Position numbers and translations under genes: made by a program
Assembly: GCF_029784135.1 (NCBI RefSeq)
Contig: NC_073745.1
Span: 103,558,125 to 103,622,124 of the forward strand
Length of the DNA stretch: 64,000 bases
Source: Toxorhynchites rutilus septentrionalis
Lineage: Eukaryota; Arthropoda; Insecta; Diptera; Culicidae
Reading direction: 5' to 3'
Notes under the pieces: generated by a model
Told to the model about the DNA's origin: nothing
Databases searched by the model: none
The model's input: only the letters and a program-made list of their open reading frames with translations
Shown: piece by piece, positions 46,801-57,368 of the stretch
Layout: every line of letters starts with the position of its first letter
How positions within the stretch are numbered: the first letter of the stretch is position 1

Positions 46801-49058
46801 TTACCCGCAGTGTTGACCACGCTAGTACCAGGACTATTACGCGATGAGTGAAGGAGCGGATGATGACGAAATTGGCAGCCATTTATTCCACAGCAGCCAG
46901 GTTTCCTACAGCTTCTTCTACCGTGTGAAGTCAAACAGTTTCGGCAAAGTCTGCTAGATTGCACATGTTTCCAACGATCATCAACGGAGAGCGCCTTGAA
47001 AGTCCGACATTCCTGGATTTGATGTCCCGTTCTGTCACAAACAGTACACATTCTCACTCTTCCCAAGTTGGTCGATGAGTCAGTTTCATTGGCGGATTGT
47101 GTTACATTCAAATGGGTGTTGACATTTCCTTTAAACTTAGATCGATTTTTATCGACCACGCTGGACTTTCCACTATTGCTGGCATATACTGTTACACTAC
47201 TCACTGATCTCACTACGGTTGACATGAAAATTGCAAATGTTTTCAAATTCACTTCTGCGAAATTCTGGAGGAACGATCCCCATTCCATTTGAAGGTGCGG
47301 TGGGAGTTTTGCCACCAGTTCACCGAGTAGAGTTGGGTTCGACAGATGTGCGGTTTGTCCCGCAACTTCCAAGTGGTCGCAAAGACTTTGATTTGAAATT
47401 CCAAAATCGATTATAGTTTGGAATTTTTCAACCTTTGGCGCAGGAGTTGAGCGCACTTTTTCCAGAAGGGCGGAAATCAACAATTCAGGCCTTCCATAAA
47501 GCATATAAAGCGTCTCCATTATTTGAGGTACCGATTCAGGGAGGAGTAGTCGACTTGAAACGGCCTCATACGCTGCGCCCTTCAGGCTTCGCTGAAGGCG
47601 GCAAAGATTTTCGGCGCTAGAGTATCCACAAGCAAGCGTTGAATTCATAAAACTGCTCATGAACACCGGCCAATCAGTAGGATGACCCGAGAAAGGAGGT
47701 AAATCACGAGGCATAACTTGCCTGGCAGCCAACTGCGAGGGGGTGGGGGTAAATGTGGCTATATTTGCATTGAGGAATGGTGATTGCGAAGGCAATAAAG
47801 CAATACTACCAAATTGCTTCAATAAATGTTGAAGATTAATATCGGTTTCATTTGATGTTGTGTTTTCTCTTGGGGGATGATTTTCTGGCCTACCTGGTGG
47901 CAGAGGGAAAGATACTGCCCTTGTGAAAGACGGAGAACACGAAGTAGCTGCAGGCGCTGGTCTATATGATAACGCGGGAGCTGACGCAGTCACTGGCGGT
48001 GGCACAGGCGCTGATTCAAACAGAGATAACCTCACAGGTGCTGATGCAATCACTGGCGGTGGTACGAACGCTAATCCAGGCAGAGATGAGCTTACAGGTG
48101 CTGATGTGATCGCTGGCGGTGGTACGAACGCTAATCCAGGCAGATGTGACCTTACAGGTGCTGATGTAATCGATGGCGGCGGTACGAACTCAAATCCAAG
48201 CAGAGATGAGGCGGGTACGGGTGGATTAATCGACGGTGGCATCACGGATTGCTGCACTGATGCGGGAGCCATTTGCGGCACTGATGCACATGAATAACCC
48301 GCTGGTTGTGGAAACATCGACGCTGACGGTTGTGGGTGTGTAAGCACTCCTTCTGACATCGCTGCCGATGTGGGACACGATCCATACGTTGGTGTTGATT
48401 GTGCTAGTGGTATCGTACCTGCTATCTTGTTGAATACGGTGTTAGTTGCTGCAGCTTCGTCCTGATTCGGAATTGTTTTCGAAACTTCTCCCGTCGTTCG
48501 ATTCGCAACCGTTGCTACTGAGCGGCGAGGGGGCAACGAAGGGTGTTTTAGAGGACTACGTTGTTTCTCACTATCATGTACGGTTTGTTGACGGTTGCTG
48601 GTCGTGGTAGCGCGGTGCTCATTGCGGTTGGTGTTAAGTTCCTGTATTGGCGGCACAGATGAAGGACCTCCGTCCGTTGAACGTGGATCATGGGCACCTT
48701 CTGTTTGCTCTGCACAATCGTTCACCCAATTCACAACTCTGGCGATGCTCGACTGCTTACCAGCTCGACTGCCTTTGCTTCGAGTACTTACACGATCGTT
48801 ATCTACCTCTATCTCTGATGCTAGTAGTTTATATTTCTCCTCAACAAATTTGTTTTGTATTGCTTGGAGCTCTTCCAGTCTCTCAAGCTGCAGGTTAATC
48901 CTAGCAGATTTGGCTGACTTCCCAGATGCGCGGGAGGCTCGAGAAATAGATGCAACACTAACAACATCATCCTTTTGACATTTCCGACAGGACCACGGAC
49001 GATTATCAATCGAATCGGACACTCCGAAAAATGCCACCATGCTTGGCATTCGTCGCAC
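43884..49058 (-). pseudogene. BEL Gag, protease, reverse transcriptase and RNase H (1,724 codons)
   Basis: Main polyprotein frame of the BEL element. Order: C-terminal half of a PHD-like finger (WSCRKCQ), coiled segment (LERLEELQAIQNKF), proline-rich repeats (about residues 275 to 370), Gag core (DLPPFSGHPTDWPVFMSSF), a CCHC-type cluster (CTVCDRTGHQIQEC and CRNCLTSHGRRSC), aspartic protease (AFLDDGSSLTLI), reverse transcriptase with VSADIKEMFHQI and the catalytic HYVDDSLES, RNase H (VFVDASESAYCAAAY, LWSDSATVLSWL) and the start of integrase. It ends at a TAA (43884). Its start is out of frame with the upstream PHD-finger half, so the N-terminus is also broken. Confidence 0.9.
48001..48240 (-). 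repeat. 60-nt tandem repeat in BEL gag (four units)
   Basis: Units of exactly 60 nt start at 48001, 48061, 48121 and 48181. On the coding strand each encodes a 20-residue proline-rich unit around LPGLAFVPPPAITSAPV. The period is a multiple of three, so copy number can change without shifting the frame. The antisense frame 47923..48297 is a shadow. Confidence 0.9.
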
Positions 49059-49177
49059 TGGACCATGTTATCAGCATTATTCGGACGTTGACAACTCACG
49101 CAATCTGACCTCATCTCGTCGAGCGTTTGAGTATTATGCTGCATCTGGTCTTCAGTCGTCTCCTGAATCGATTGCAT
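49021..49177 (-). pseudogene. BEL N-terminal PHD-finger half
   Basis: An ORF starting at 49177 (MQSIQETTEDQMQHN) encodes CVSCQRPNNADNMVQCDECQ and WWHFSEC, the first zinc ligands of a PHD-like finger. The remaining ligands (WSCRKC) lie in the adjacent frame of the large ORF. A 1-nt shift near 49030 separates them. PHD fingers bind histone tails in host proteins; what this one does is unknown. Confidence 0.75.
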
Positions 49178-49206
49178 TTCGACTGTTAGCGATTTATCAA
49201 AAGATT

Positions 49207-49591
49207 TGTTCCCGAAACTTTTGACGGTTGATGTGAATCCCGATTTTCTTTCAGCGAGTTACGACGTTTTTGCTATTCCGTGTAACCTAGCTTTTGCTGT
49301 AATTTTATTTCATTTTGTTTTAATTTTAATTCATTTTTATAATTTATTTAATACCTACATAAATCGGTTTGCAGGTAATTTTAGGACAGTTTTCCTGCTT
49401 TGTGTAGTGTTAACAGGAACAATAATTTCAATTTTCAATTTCAATGGCACTTCAAATTGTATAGCCTTTTATAATTTTTTGGACAATAAGTTGCAATTGA
49501 TAACAGATATTTTATTTGTTTTCGCTAATGTTGGCTGCCATCGATGGTCGTACGTTTCATGCCGTTACCCGAAGTGCTGCCAGTATCAACA
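49207..49591 (-). repeat. BEL element 5' LTR
   Basis: 385 nt; followed outward by the TATAG target duplication (49592..49596). It should hold the promoter; no TATA box is obvious. Confidence 0.9.
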
Positions 49592-49624
49592 TATAGCTAT
49601 AGATCTCCCTAATGTAAACCCGCC

Positions 49625-51207
49625 ATAATACACAGTAACTTAACCTCGAACTCCCCCCCCCCCCTCTCTAACCGTCTCGCGTGTCGTCTAGGGCCATGAC
49701 CATTCAGAATTCTTTCCCAAAGTTCAAGAATGTGCTCATGAAAGCACCAACGGCAAATTATTGCGAGCGCAGAACAGAATAACCATAATTGCAATTTTCA
49801 ACATTGTACGCCATTTTTCTATCTCTTTTTGTATCCTATTCAAAAAGTCAGCGGAAAAATCAAAAGGGTATACGCGTCGACGGCATTGAGCTTCGAATTA
49901 GAGAGAGTATGCATGACAATATGGGTTTGCAAAAGAAATGAACACGCTTTTAAAATAAGCACTTTTCAAATAAAAAATCATTAATGAAAATTAACTTCTT
50001 CGTATCAAACTGGTATTCAATATGAGTGGAAAACTTTGTTTTCTTCATGTGGTATAATAATCTCATACAAAAATTTCATCTGAAGATAATTTGATATTAT
50101 AATGATAAATTTAGTGGGAAACTAATCTCGTATCCAGACGTCGACACCGTACCGTTGTCATCGCGAATATGTTTCATTCCGTTTCTACCGTGAAGTGTAT
50201 TCGTAGTGTATTCGAGAATCAGGCCCATTATGAATGAAAATTAGTTTTCCCAAACCAAATTAGTACCCTATTTAAATGAAAATCACTTTTGCTTGCAAGC
50301 AGTGAAACAATATCATACAAAAATCGTGTATAAAGATAATTTTATATTATAATGGTATGTTTTGGTGAGAATATCTGAAAATTCATAGAAATTTGTTTAA
50401 ATTAGGGTCAGAACAACGTACTTCTAGTAGGTAAATAAAGCCAAGGAAAAATTTTCATACAAATTTTAGTAATTTAAAACAGCCTTAGGGCCGACTAATC
50501 TGATGGAGAAGAGTTCGCCTCATACAAACTAATGTCGTATCCAGATGTCGACACCATTCCGCCGTCAACGCGAATTGGTATAGTGTGATGTTGGATGTTT
50601 CAATTTTGCCAAAACCAAAGTCGGCGCCCCCGGCAAATGCCGGGCATGTAAATCATGAGAATTCGCACACTACGCTGCTGCCCAAACGTAACACTCTCGT
50701 TTTCGAAATTCGAAAGCTTACATTCTAGTACAGATGCAACGATGAAATAATGTGGTGCAAAAATTCAGTAGCTCTCTCCACCAGACGGCATGCAAATCCA
50801 CGCGGTGCAACCACCGAACAAAATTGCATCACTATGTGCGATATCTGGTTTCAATTATATGGACTTGAAATTTTTTCAGTCCATTCGTTACTAGCCTTGA
50901 AGAGGTCAATTTTGAAAACTAAGCGACACACTCAGCAATTTGGGAAACATCGTTACCGTCTGGTCACTAACTGGATGACTGATGAATCGCGAATGCTGTG
51001 AGATCGCAAATAACTCATTTGTACTCAACAAATTGAAAACGGGTGAAGCTTAAATTGCAATATTTTTTCAATCAATATTGTACCCTGTTTTCTGATTTGC
51101 CAACATTACTGAAAGACGTATTCCAACGTCAAATAAAAATAGGCAATGGTTTCTAGGGGTTTCGTATTGTCACACAACACAAAAGTAAGCCAGATGATGT
51201 CCAACGA
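49625..51207. other. Intergenic DNA without a recognised gene
   Basis: It contains a C run of about 10 at 49654 and GTCGACACCGTACC-like segments at 50140 and 50545 that belong to the same family as the inner parts of the TA-type MITEs. A TGACGTA motif lies near 51113. A frame at 50750..51001 has no recognisable domain. Confidence 0.5.
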
Positions 51208-51457
51208 CATTTGTTTTTCGTTTTCTGCCTCGTTTCGCGACTGGTTTCTCAGAGGGTTCCTCAACTTCTTCGATAGCTTTCTCGCCCGGGGCATATTCAT
51301 CATTATTTTTTTCCTAATCCGTATTATTGATATCTTTATCATCTTATATCGTTTCGGCTCTATCCGATCTACCGTTAACTATATCTGTGTTTATCTCCAA
51401 TCTTTCAAAATTTCCTGTTTTTTTTCAAATCCACCTTAAGCTCTTAAAGTAAAAGCT
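51208..51457 (-). pseudogene. Truncated tandem duplicate of the THAP-ZAD gene (start of exon 3)
   Basis: Matches 52855..53122 of the adjacent gene, including the end of intron 2 with its acceptor (TTTAAGAGCTTAAGG) and the acidic and basic linker region (SEKAVEEVEEPSEKP-like). Because intron sequence is included, this is a DNA duplication and not a retrocopy. It has lost the fingers and carries frame-breaking changes. It lies about 130 nt beyond the stop codon of the parent. Confidence 0.8.
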
Positions 51458-51584
51458 GGTTGAGTATAGCTTTCGTTCCTTCCAAATATTTTCAGATACA
51501 GTATCCCACAACCGAGCTGTATTGTTTAAACAAAAAAAATCTCAATAGTAGAAATAGTATAGTATTTATTCGATTATTTTCACT

Positions 51585-53794
51585 CTAAACTTGTTTGCAC
51601 ACACTTTTTCGGTGCTTGCACAGCGTGCTGTTATCGGCGAACCGCTTCCCACACTTGTGACATTCGTACGGTTTCTCACCGGTGTGAGTTCTTCGATGAG
51701 TGTGCAGTTGATTGGATTGCGCAAAGCGTTTTCCACAGAATTCACACTCGTGCCTTTTAATGCCCAGATGAAGCAGCTCGTGACGCTTCAGGTTGGCAAT
51801 GTGTGTGAAGGATTTCGAGCAGGTCTTGCACGTGAAGCCCCGAACGCCGTCGTGAATGGCTTCGTGCATTTTGAGCGCTTGTAGCGTGCTGAACGCTTTG
51901 TCACAGTACTCGCACTGGAAATTCTTCTCGTGATTACGCACGTGAGATTCGAAAGCATGCTTCTCTACGAAACGTTGCTCACAGACGTGACACTGGAAAT
52001 ATTCGACGTCTTCACTTTCGTGCAAACGCTCGATATGATCCACCAGCAGAGAATGTCGCTTGAAGGACACAAAACAAAACCGGCAATAGTTATGCGATCG
52101 GGGGGTCGATAATCCCGAATTCGATTGCGAAGGAGCTGCTCCGTGATGGCGTATTTTGTGCTTTCTTAGCAACGTGGTTGACGTGAAGCGCATATCACAC
52201 CCATTACAACCATAGGGCGTTTCTCCCGAGTGCAACCGAAGATGATCTTTATACATGGGGGACTGTCGGAAAGCTTTACCACATATGTCACATTTGTAGG
52301 GCTTCTCTGAAGTGTGAATGAGGTGGTGTCGTTCCAAATTATTTTTATTGGCGAAAAGTCGCCCGCAAGACTTACATTCATGACGCTTTATGCCAGCGTG
52401 GGCATCTTCATGTTCTCTCAGGAATGACATCGATAAACACTGTTTACCGCAATGTTGACACGTATATTTCCCCTTGCGCTTTGTTGGGTTATGGAACGTT
52501 GAGACCGGATGGTCAATGTTGTGTTTCTGTTTCTCGTGTCGTCGCTTTCCGAGCCCATCGGTAAACCGTAGCTCGCAGTGGTCACATTTGACTGGCCTTT
52601 CGATCGGGTCATGTTTTGCCAGATGCCTGTTGTATTTGGTCAGATTCGGAAACGATTCATCACATGCTTCGCAGTGCAGAATATGATCAACATGAGCTAC
52701 GATGTGAGAGAACAATTCCTCTGCGGTATCGAATAATTTTACACACATGTAGCATTTACGCTCTGTCAATCCTTTTATCAGTATCCTTTCTTTCGGAACA
52801 TGGAGCGATCTTCCTCGCGGTCTACCAACTGGTCGCCTAATTTTAGGTTCACCGACTTTTGTTTTTCGTTTTCTGCCTCGTTTCGCGATTGGTTTTTCAG
52901 AGGGTTCCTCGACTTCTTCGACAGCTTTCTCGCTCAGGGCATATTCATTATCATTGTCCTCTTCCGTATCATTGATATCGTTATCCTCGTCTATCGTTTC
53001 GGCTCCATCCGATCCACCGTTAACTATTTCTGTGTTTATTTCCAATCTTTCACTAGCTCTCTCAACTTCAGTCTCCTTTTCCTGTTCTGTCAAATCCACC
53101 TTAAGCTCCTAAAATAAAAGTATCATAAAATAATGATATCGCTAAAGATGAACATATATTTTCATCAAATACATTCTCTTCCTTTTTCGGGGTTATCGTC
53201 GCTCTAAGATAAGGTCTAGTTGCTTTCTTGTAGCGCAAGCGATTTTCCTCATTAATAAAGATTTCCATCCGTCGCCAACACTTGGATCGCTCGACAAAAT
53301 GTTTTCGAATGGTTGCAACTACATCCAGCTTAACAAGACATTCTTCGCATATTTTTACCGGATAATCGCCCGAAGCGAACTGAGTGTTGAATGTATTCTT
53401 CAGTAACTCCTCAACCGAAACATCACCAATCGTCTGACCAATCATGTGGGGAACAGTTCGTTCGATGAAATCAAACCGCAAGCACAGTCGACAGCTCGAC
53501 AAGTGAACTACGCGGTTCGAGCTGGAAACAATTCCTCGCATGATAAGAGTTGAATACTGGAAACAGACCAACATACCTTTGGTTGTGAAAAATAACCGGT
53601 TCACTGTACTCGTCAACCTCTTCGAAATGCTGCTGACAAATCTCCGCTTCCAGTGGATTAGTGTCCTCTGGAAGCGAAATGCCGGAACCGATCGCGATTG
53701 CCTGTCGCCAGCGTTCGTACAGAAAGTGACTTCGAGGGAAAGGCAGAGAGAAACTTTGCGCTTCCGGATCACAGAAGGGAACGACACAAGGCAT
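51585..53794 (-). CDS. THAP + ZAD + multi-C2H2 zinc-finger protein (696 aa)
   Basis: Likely a nuclear DNA-binding transcription regulator; the ZAD domain usually mediates dimerisation. Exons are 53794..53577, 53521..53173 and 53108..51585, with introns of 55 and 64 nt, GT..AG ends and matching phases. Residues 1 to about 70 resemble a THAP finger: C3-x4-C8, FSLPFP, W29, C53-x2-H56; the usual AVPTIF end is absent. Residues 83 to about 156 form a ZAD domain (C83, C86, C131, C134). Residues about 190 to 300 are acidic, then basic with an AT-hook-like GRPRGR. From about 307 onward lie 13 fingers; the last has a Cys in place of the final His (C2HC). TGEKPY and TSEKPY linkers are present. The start ATG (53794) is the only one giving the THAP motif. 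I do not recognise a named orthologue. Confidence 0.88.
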
Positions 53795-55087
53795 AATAAC
53801 GTTACTATTTTGTTTAGCTTGAATAACGAAACATCCGTAAAACTATAGTTTAATAAAGAACACAATCATACATGATGTTTGCCTTTATCGGGAGTTTCGG
53901 TTTCTATTGACAAATACCGCTGTTTATTTGTTGTGATGCATGAGTTTGACTTTCCTGACCAGTACTAAAACAAAATTTAGGAAATTAAAAAGGTGGGAAT
54001 CTTCATCGTGCGATTTATAAGAATGGTATTCAGTTCAGATTATATTCAATTCTATGGAATGCAACATTTTCCAGGAGAATGAAATTACAAAAAATAGTGA
54101 GTTTTTTTTTAAATGCATGAGTTTTTGACGGAGAACTATGTCTTTCAGGAAGGGTGCCAAATCAGAAAACAAGTCACGTTTTTGTGAAATAAAGTTCGAG
54201 TTAATAACTATTATATTTTCACAGCGAACAAATTCTGATACTTTGCACACCAATGGAATTTGAATTTTTTTGAGGTTCGTTTGATATAATATACAATACA
54301 ATTCACTAATGCCTAAACAGTTTAAATTAATGAAAACTGGAAGCATTCTCATTTTCCCATACATTTGTTCTGCTGATTAGTTTAAATAAGCCATCCGCGA
54401 TTTGAAGTCACACAAAACCATCAAACATTTTTTGTGTGGACACCGATTGGACTACATCGTTGCTGGACGAGCTGGACGACGAGGGATCGAGTGCCTTTCT
54501 CAAGGCAATGAGGGTGGAGGTGTAGTGCAGGAGTAGAGTAAAGTTTTTCCAAGGGCCTTTCTCAAGGCTAAAGACGAATGAACTGAAAAGTTTAAATCTC
54601 TATAATCAAATACCTAACATAACCTGAAGTCACACCACTCTCGTTTGGTGGTCATCGAAGCAACATGGTTGCCGTAGAGCGTCGAGCGGGAGAGGATTGT
54701 TTTCTTGCCGGGCGAAGGAGGAGTATGGGATAGAGTTTCTTTCTACGAGGGCTAAGGGCGGTTTTTCTTCTCATGGTTAGAGGCGGAAACCAAAAATAGA
54801 ATAGAATGAAAACACAAATGCGAGTGAGCTAGCATAACGCAACGAGCGTATACCATTCATGCCTAATGCTGATTTCACACACATACACACATAGCTCGAT
54901 ACAACGAGAGGAAGCCCTCTGTATCGAGGTGTGCTACGACAAAGAAGAGCAGCATACGAGAATTTTTTGTGCTAATGCGGATATGGAAGAGTATTCAGAA
55001 TTTTGGAACATAGTTGTACACTGCATTTATTTAGATAAACGTATATTTCATGAAAGTATGATTTAAAATTCCAGCAGGGTAACCTTC
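53795..55087. other. Intergenic DNA upstream of the THAP-ZAD gene
   Basis: The promoter must lie near 53800..53950, but no clear core element is visible. Further out are the dispersed repeat (54124..54372) and, around 54480..54620, a probable LINE tail with CCTTTCTCAAGGC units and CGAATGAACTGAAAAGTTTA. The frame at 54035..54364 belongs to the repeat. Confidence 0.55.
54124..54372 (+). repeat. Dispersed repeat of about 250 nt (plus copy)
   Basis: Matches 5306..5552 in direct orientation, including GGGTGCCAAATCAGAAAAC and CATACATTTGTTCTG. Confidence 0.65.
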
Positions 55088-55637
55088 CCAGCAAACATTA
55101 AATCGCATAACAAGCGTATATATAACATCATATGCCCTAAATTTTGGTTGGCATATAATGCGCCTAACTGGCATATGCATGCAAAAGTGGAGGTCATATA
55201 CATACATGACAAATGCTTACCGAATTAGTTTGGATGAATATGCAACTTTGACCGACTATAATCTATTCCTGCAAACAAATCAAAATCCAAATTGTTTTGT
55301 TTTGGTGATTCATTCAACATTCCATTTTCATCTGTTTATTGGTTATGAGTTTCACTCATATTTGTTTAGATCCGTTTAGCTTCTCTCCAACGTTGCGATG
55401 TTTTGTGAGTAATTGACAATAAGAGCCACTTTTTTTTAATTTTAATTATTTCATTCTTCCGTATGTGTTCAGACATTGCTGTTATGAAATGAAACTTGTC
55501 AATATTAAAGCATTTCATTGACATTTCAATATGATGTAATATGTTCTTTATTAGGATCTAATATGATTTACTGTTTCATGATTTTCTTCAGCATGCAACA
55601 GGATCTACTGCAGTACTGAATCGATTTAAATTATACG
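55088..55637. mobile_element. Fold-back element interrupted by the copia insertion (left part)
   Basis: Begins CCCAGCAAACATTAAATCGC, as the element at 2741..3875 and the inner repeat at 3579 do. Sequence similar to 2880..3060 continues on the far side of the copia element (59775..59880, ATACGCATATGATGCGGATT). The copia element therefore landed in an older copy of this family. Confidence 0.65.
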
Positions 55638-55747
55638 TATCGGAATTAAAAGACGTCTTGATAGAGTGAATAACGATAGTGGAATGAAAAATTTATTTGC
55701 TCATTATCATGGCATACTTATATATCAGGATTACTGCGATCCCAACA
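55638..55747 (-). repeat. copia 3' LTR (110 nt)
   Basis: Identical to 59660..59769. The outer flank is the ATACG duplication. LTRs this short are known for mosquito copia-type elements. Confidence 0.92.
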
Positions 55748-55754
55748 CTCCTCC

Positions 55755-57368
55755 TTAATCCTCGATGCCTATTTGTTGCTTCATCCATTTTAGGTTCGGG
55801 TGCGCTAGCGGTTTGGTAAAACCATCTGCTGCTTGTTGCTTGGTGTTTACATACTTCAAATTGATCAAGCCATTGTCTAACAAATCGTGCACGAAGTGAT
55901 ATCGGATATCTACATGCTTTGTTCGTGGATTATACGACCCGTTCTTGGCAACGCAGATCGCAGATTGATTATCACAAAAGACGTCTATCACTCGCTTACC
56001 GAAAATCTGCTCCAGCATACCATGCCACCATAACGCTTCTTGAATGGTTCGAGACACCGCCATGTATTCGGCTTCACAAGACGACAATGCAACCGTCGGT
56101 TGACGCTTCACATTCCAGGAAATTGCACCGCCTTGTAAAGTATAAACGTAGCCCGTGGTAGATTTTCGCGTATCAACGTCTCCTCCCCAATCTGCATCTG
56201 TGTAGCCAACTATATCCGTGTTTCCGTCTTTCGTATAGCAGAAACGATTACCAGCTGTTCCTCGCAGATATCGAAAAATTCGTTTAACCGCCTCCCAGTG
56301 CTTGCGTCCGGGATTGCTGCTATACTGGCTTACGATGTTAACGGCATAACTGATGTCAGGTCTCGTAACTTGAGACACATACATTAAACTTCCTACTGCT
56401 TCTTTGTAGGGTACATTTTTCATCTCGTCTTCTTCTTCATTCGTTTTTGGACGCATTGACTTGTCCAACCTCAAACTTGGTTCGAACGGCGTAGTCACGG
56501 CATGGCATTTAGCCATATGAAACTTCTCTAGAATTTCTTCAATGTAATTTTCTTGGTCTAGTGATAGTTTGCCTTTAACTCGATCTCTTCTTATACGCAA
56601 TCCCAAGCAATGCCTCGCTTCACCAAGGTCTTTCATTTGAAATCGACTGCACAGAAACTTCTTCAGTATCCTTTTCAGCTTCTTGTCATTGGTGAACATG
56701 AGCAAGTCATCAACGTACACAGTCAAAAACAGTATTTTGTTGCCTTCGACCTTATAGTACAGACAAGCATCCATCTTTGAACGCTCCAGTCCAAATTCTT
56801 GAAGGGCCATGTCCAACTGTTGATTCCACACACGGCTCGATTGCTTCAAGCCATACAACGCTTTCTTGAGTTTGCATACCTTCGTTGAATTTACGTCGAA
56901 TCCCTCAGGCTGGACCATATAAATCGTTTCATCGCCCAGTGAGCCTTGTAGAAAGGCGGATACAGCATCCATTTGGTCAATCTCCAAATCATGTTTCACA
57001 GCCATCGCCATTAGGTAGCGAATCGTTGAATCTTCTATCTCCTCATTCATAGCTGCGATCCATTGATCTCGGTCCGGTCGCTTCAGTACTTCAATGTAGG
57101 AAGTTGGATCATCCATCTTTAGAAAAACACTCGTATTGTTTCCACGGTTGCTGTTTATCTGTTGGGAAACGATTGGGCAAGTATGGGTTTTGTATGAAAT
57201 GAAATCACTATACTTGCCTGGGGAACGGCGCTCCCGACCGCTCCGCCTCAACTCATGCCCTGGATTGGCTAGTTGTACTAATCGCGGTGGGAGCGCAATT
57301 GTGTTGTCCTCGTCGTCGTCGGCGTCTTCGAACTCCCTGTTTGAAGAACTGCTCTCAGATAACTCCAC
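55755..57368 (-). pseudogene. copia reverse transcriptase and RNase H
   Basis: 537-codon frame. Reverse transcriptase motifs: QMDAVSAFLQG, LYGLKQSSRVWN, catalytic YVDDLLMF. RNase H: YTDADWGGD, SSCEAEYMA, CDNQSAICVAKN, TKHVDIRYHF. Between NEEIE and STIRYLMAM the N-terminal part of the reverse transcriptase expected in copia elements (on the order of 70 residues) is missing, apparently by in-frame deletion. The frame joins the upstream frame after a 1-nt shift near 57370. Confidence 0.9.

Larger units (their letters stand above)
42457..49591 (-). mobile_element. BEL/Pao LTR retrotransposon (defective)
   Basis: The element is 7.1 kb on the minus strand with 385-nt LTRs (49207..49591 as 5' LTR, 42457..42841 as 3' LTR). 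The LTRs begin TGTTGATACTGG, end GGGAACA and differ at only two positions. TATAG is duplicated at 42452..42456 and 49592..49596. A polypurine tract (GGGGGAGAGGA) adjoins the 3' LTR. The domain order Gag, protease, reverse transcriptase, RNase H, integrase, with YVDD and a PHD-like finger at the start, fits BEL/Pao. One in-frame stop and at least two frameshifts disable this copy. No primer-binding site was recognised. Confidence 0.9.

Noticed and set aside
48001..48240. CRISPR-like array
   Set aside because: Units are directly adjacent 60-nt coding repeats without spacers, in a eukaryotic retroelement.
47923..48297. Glycine-rich repeat protein on the plus strand
   Set aside because: Antisense shadow of the proline-rich repeats of BEL gag.
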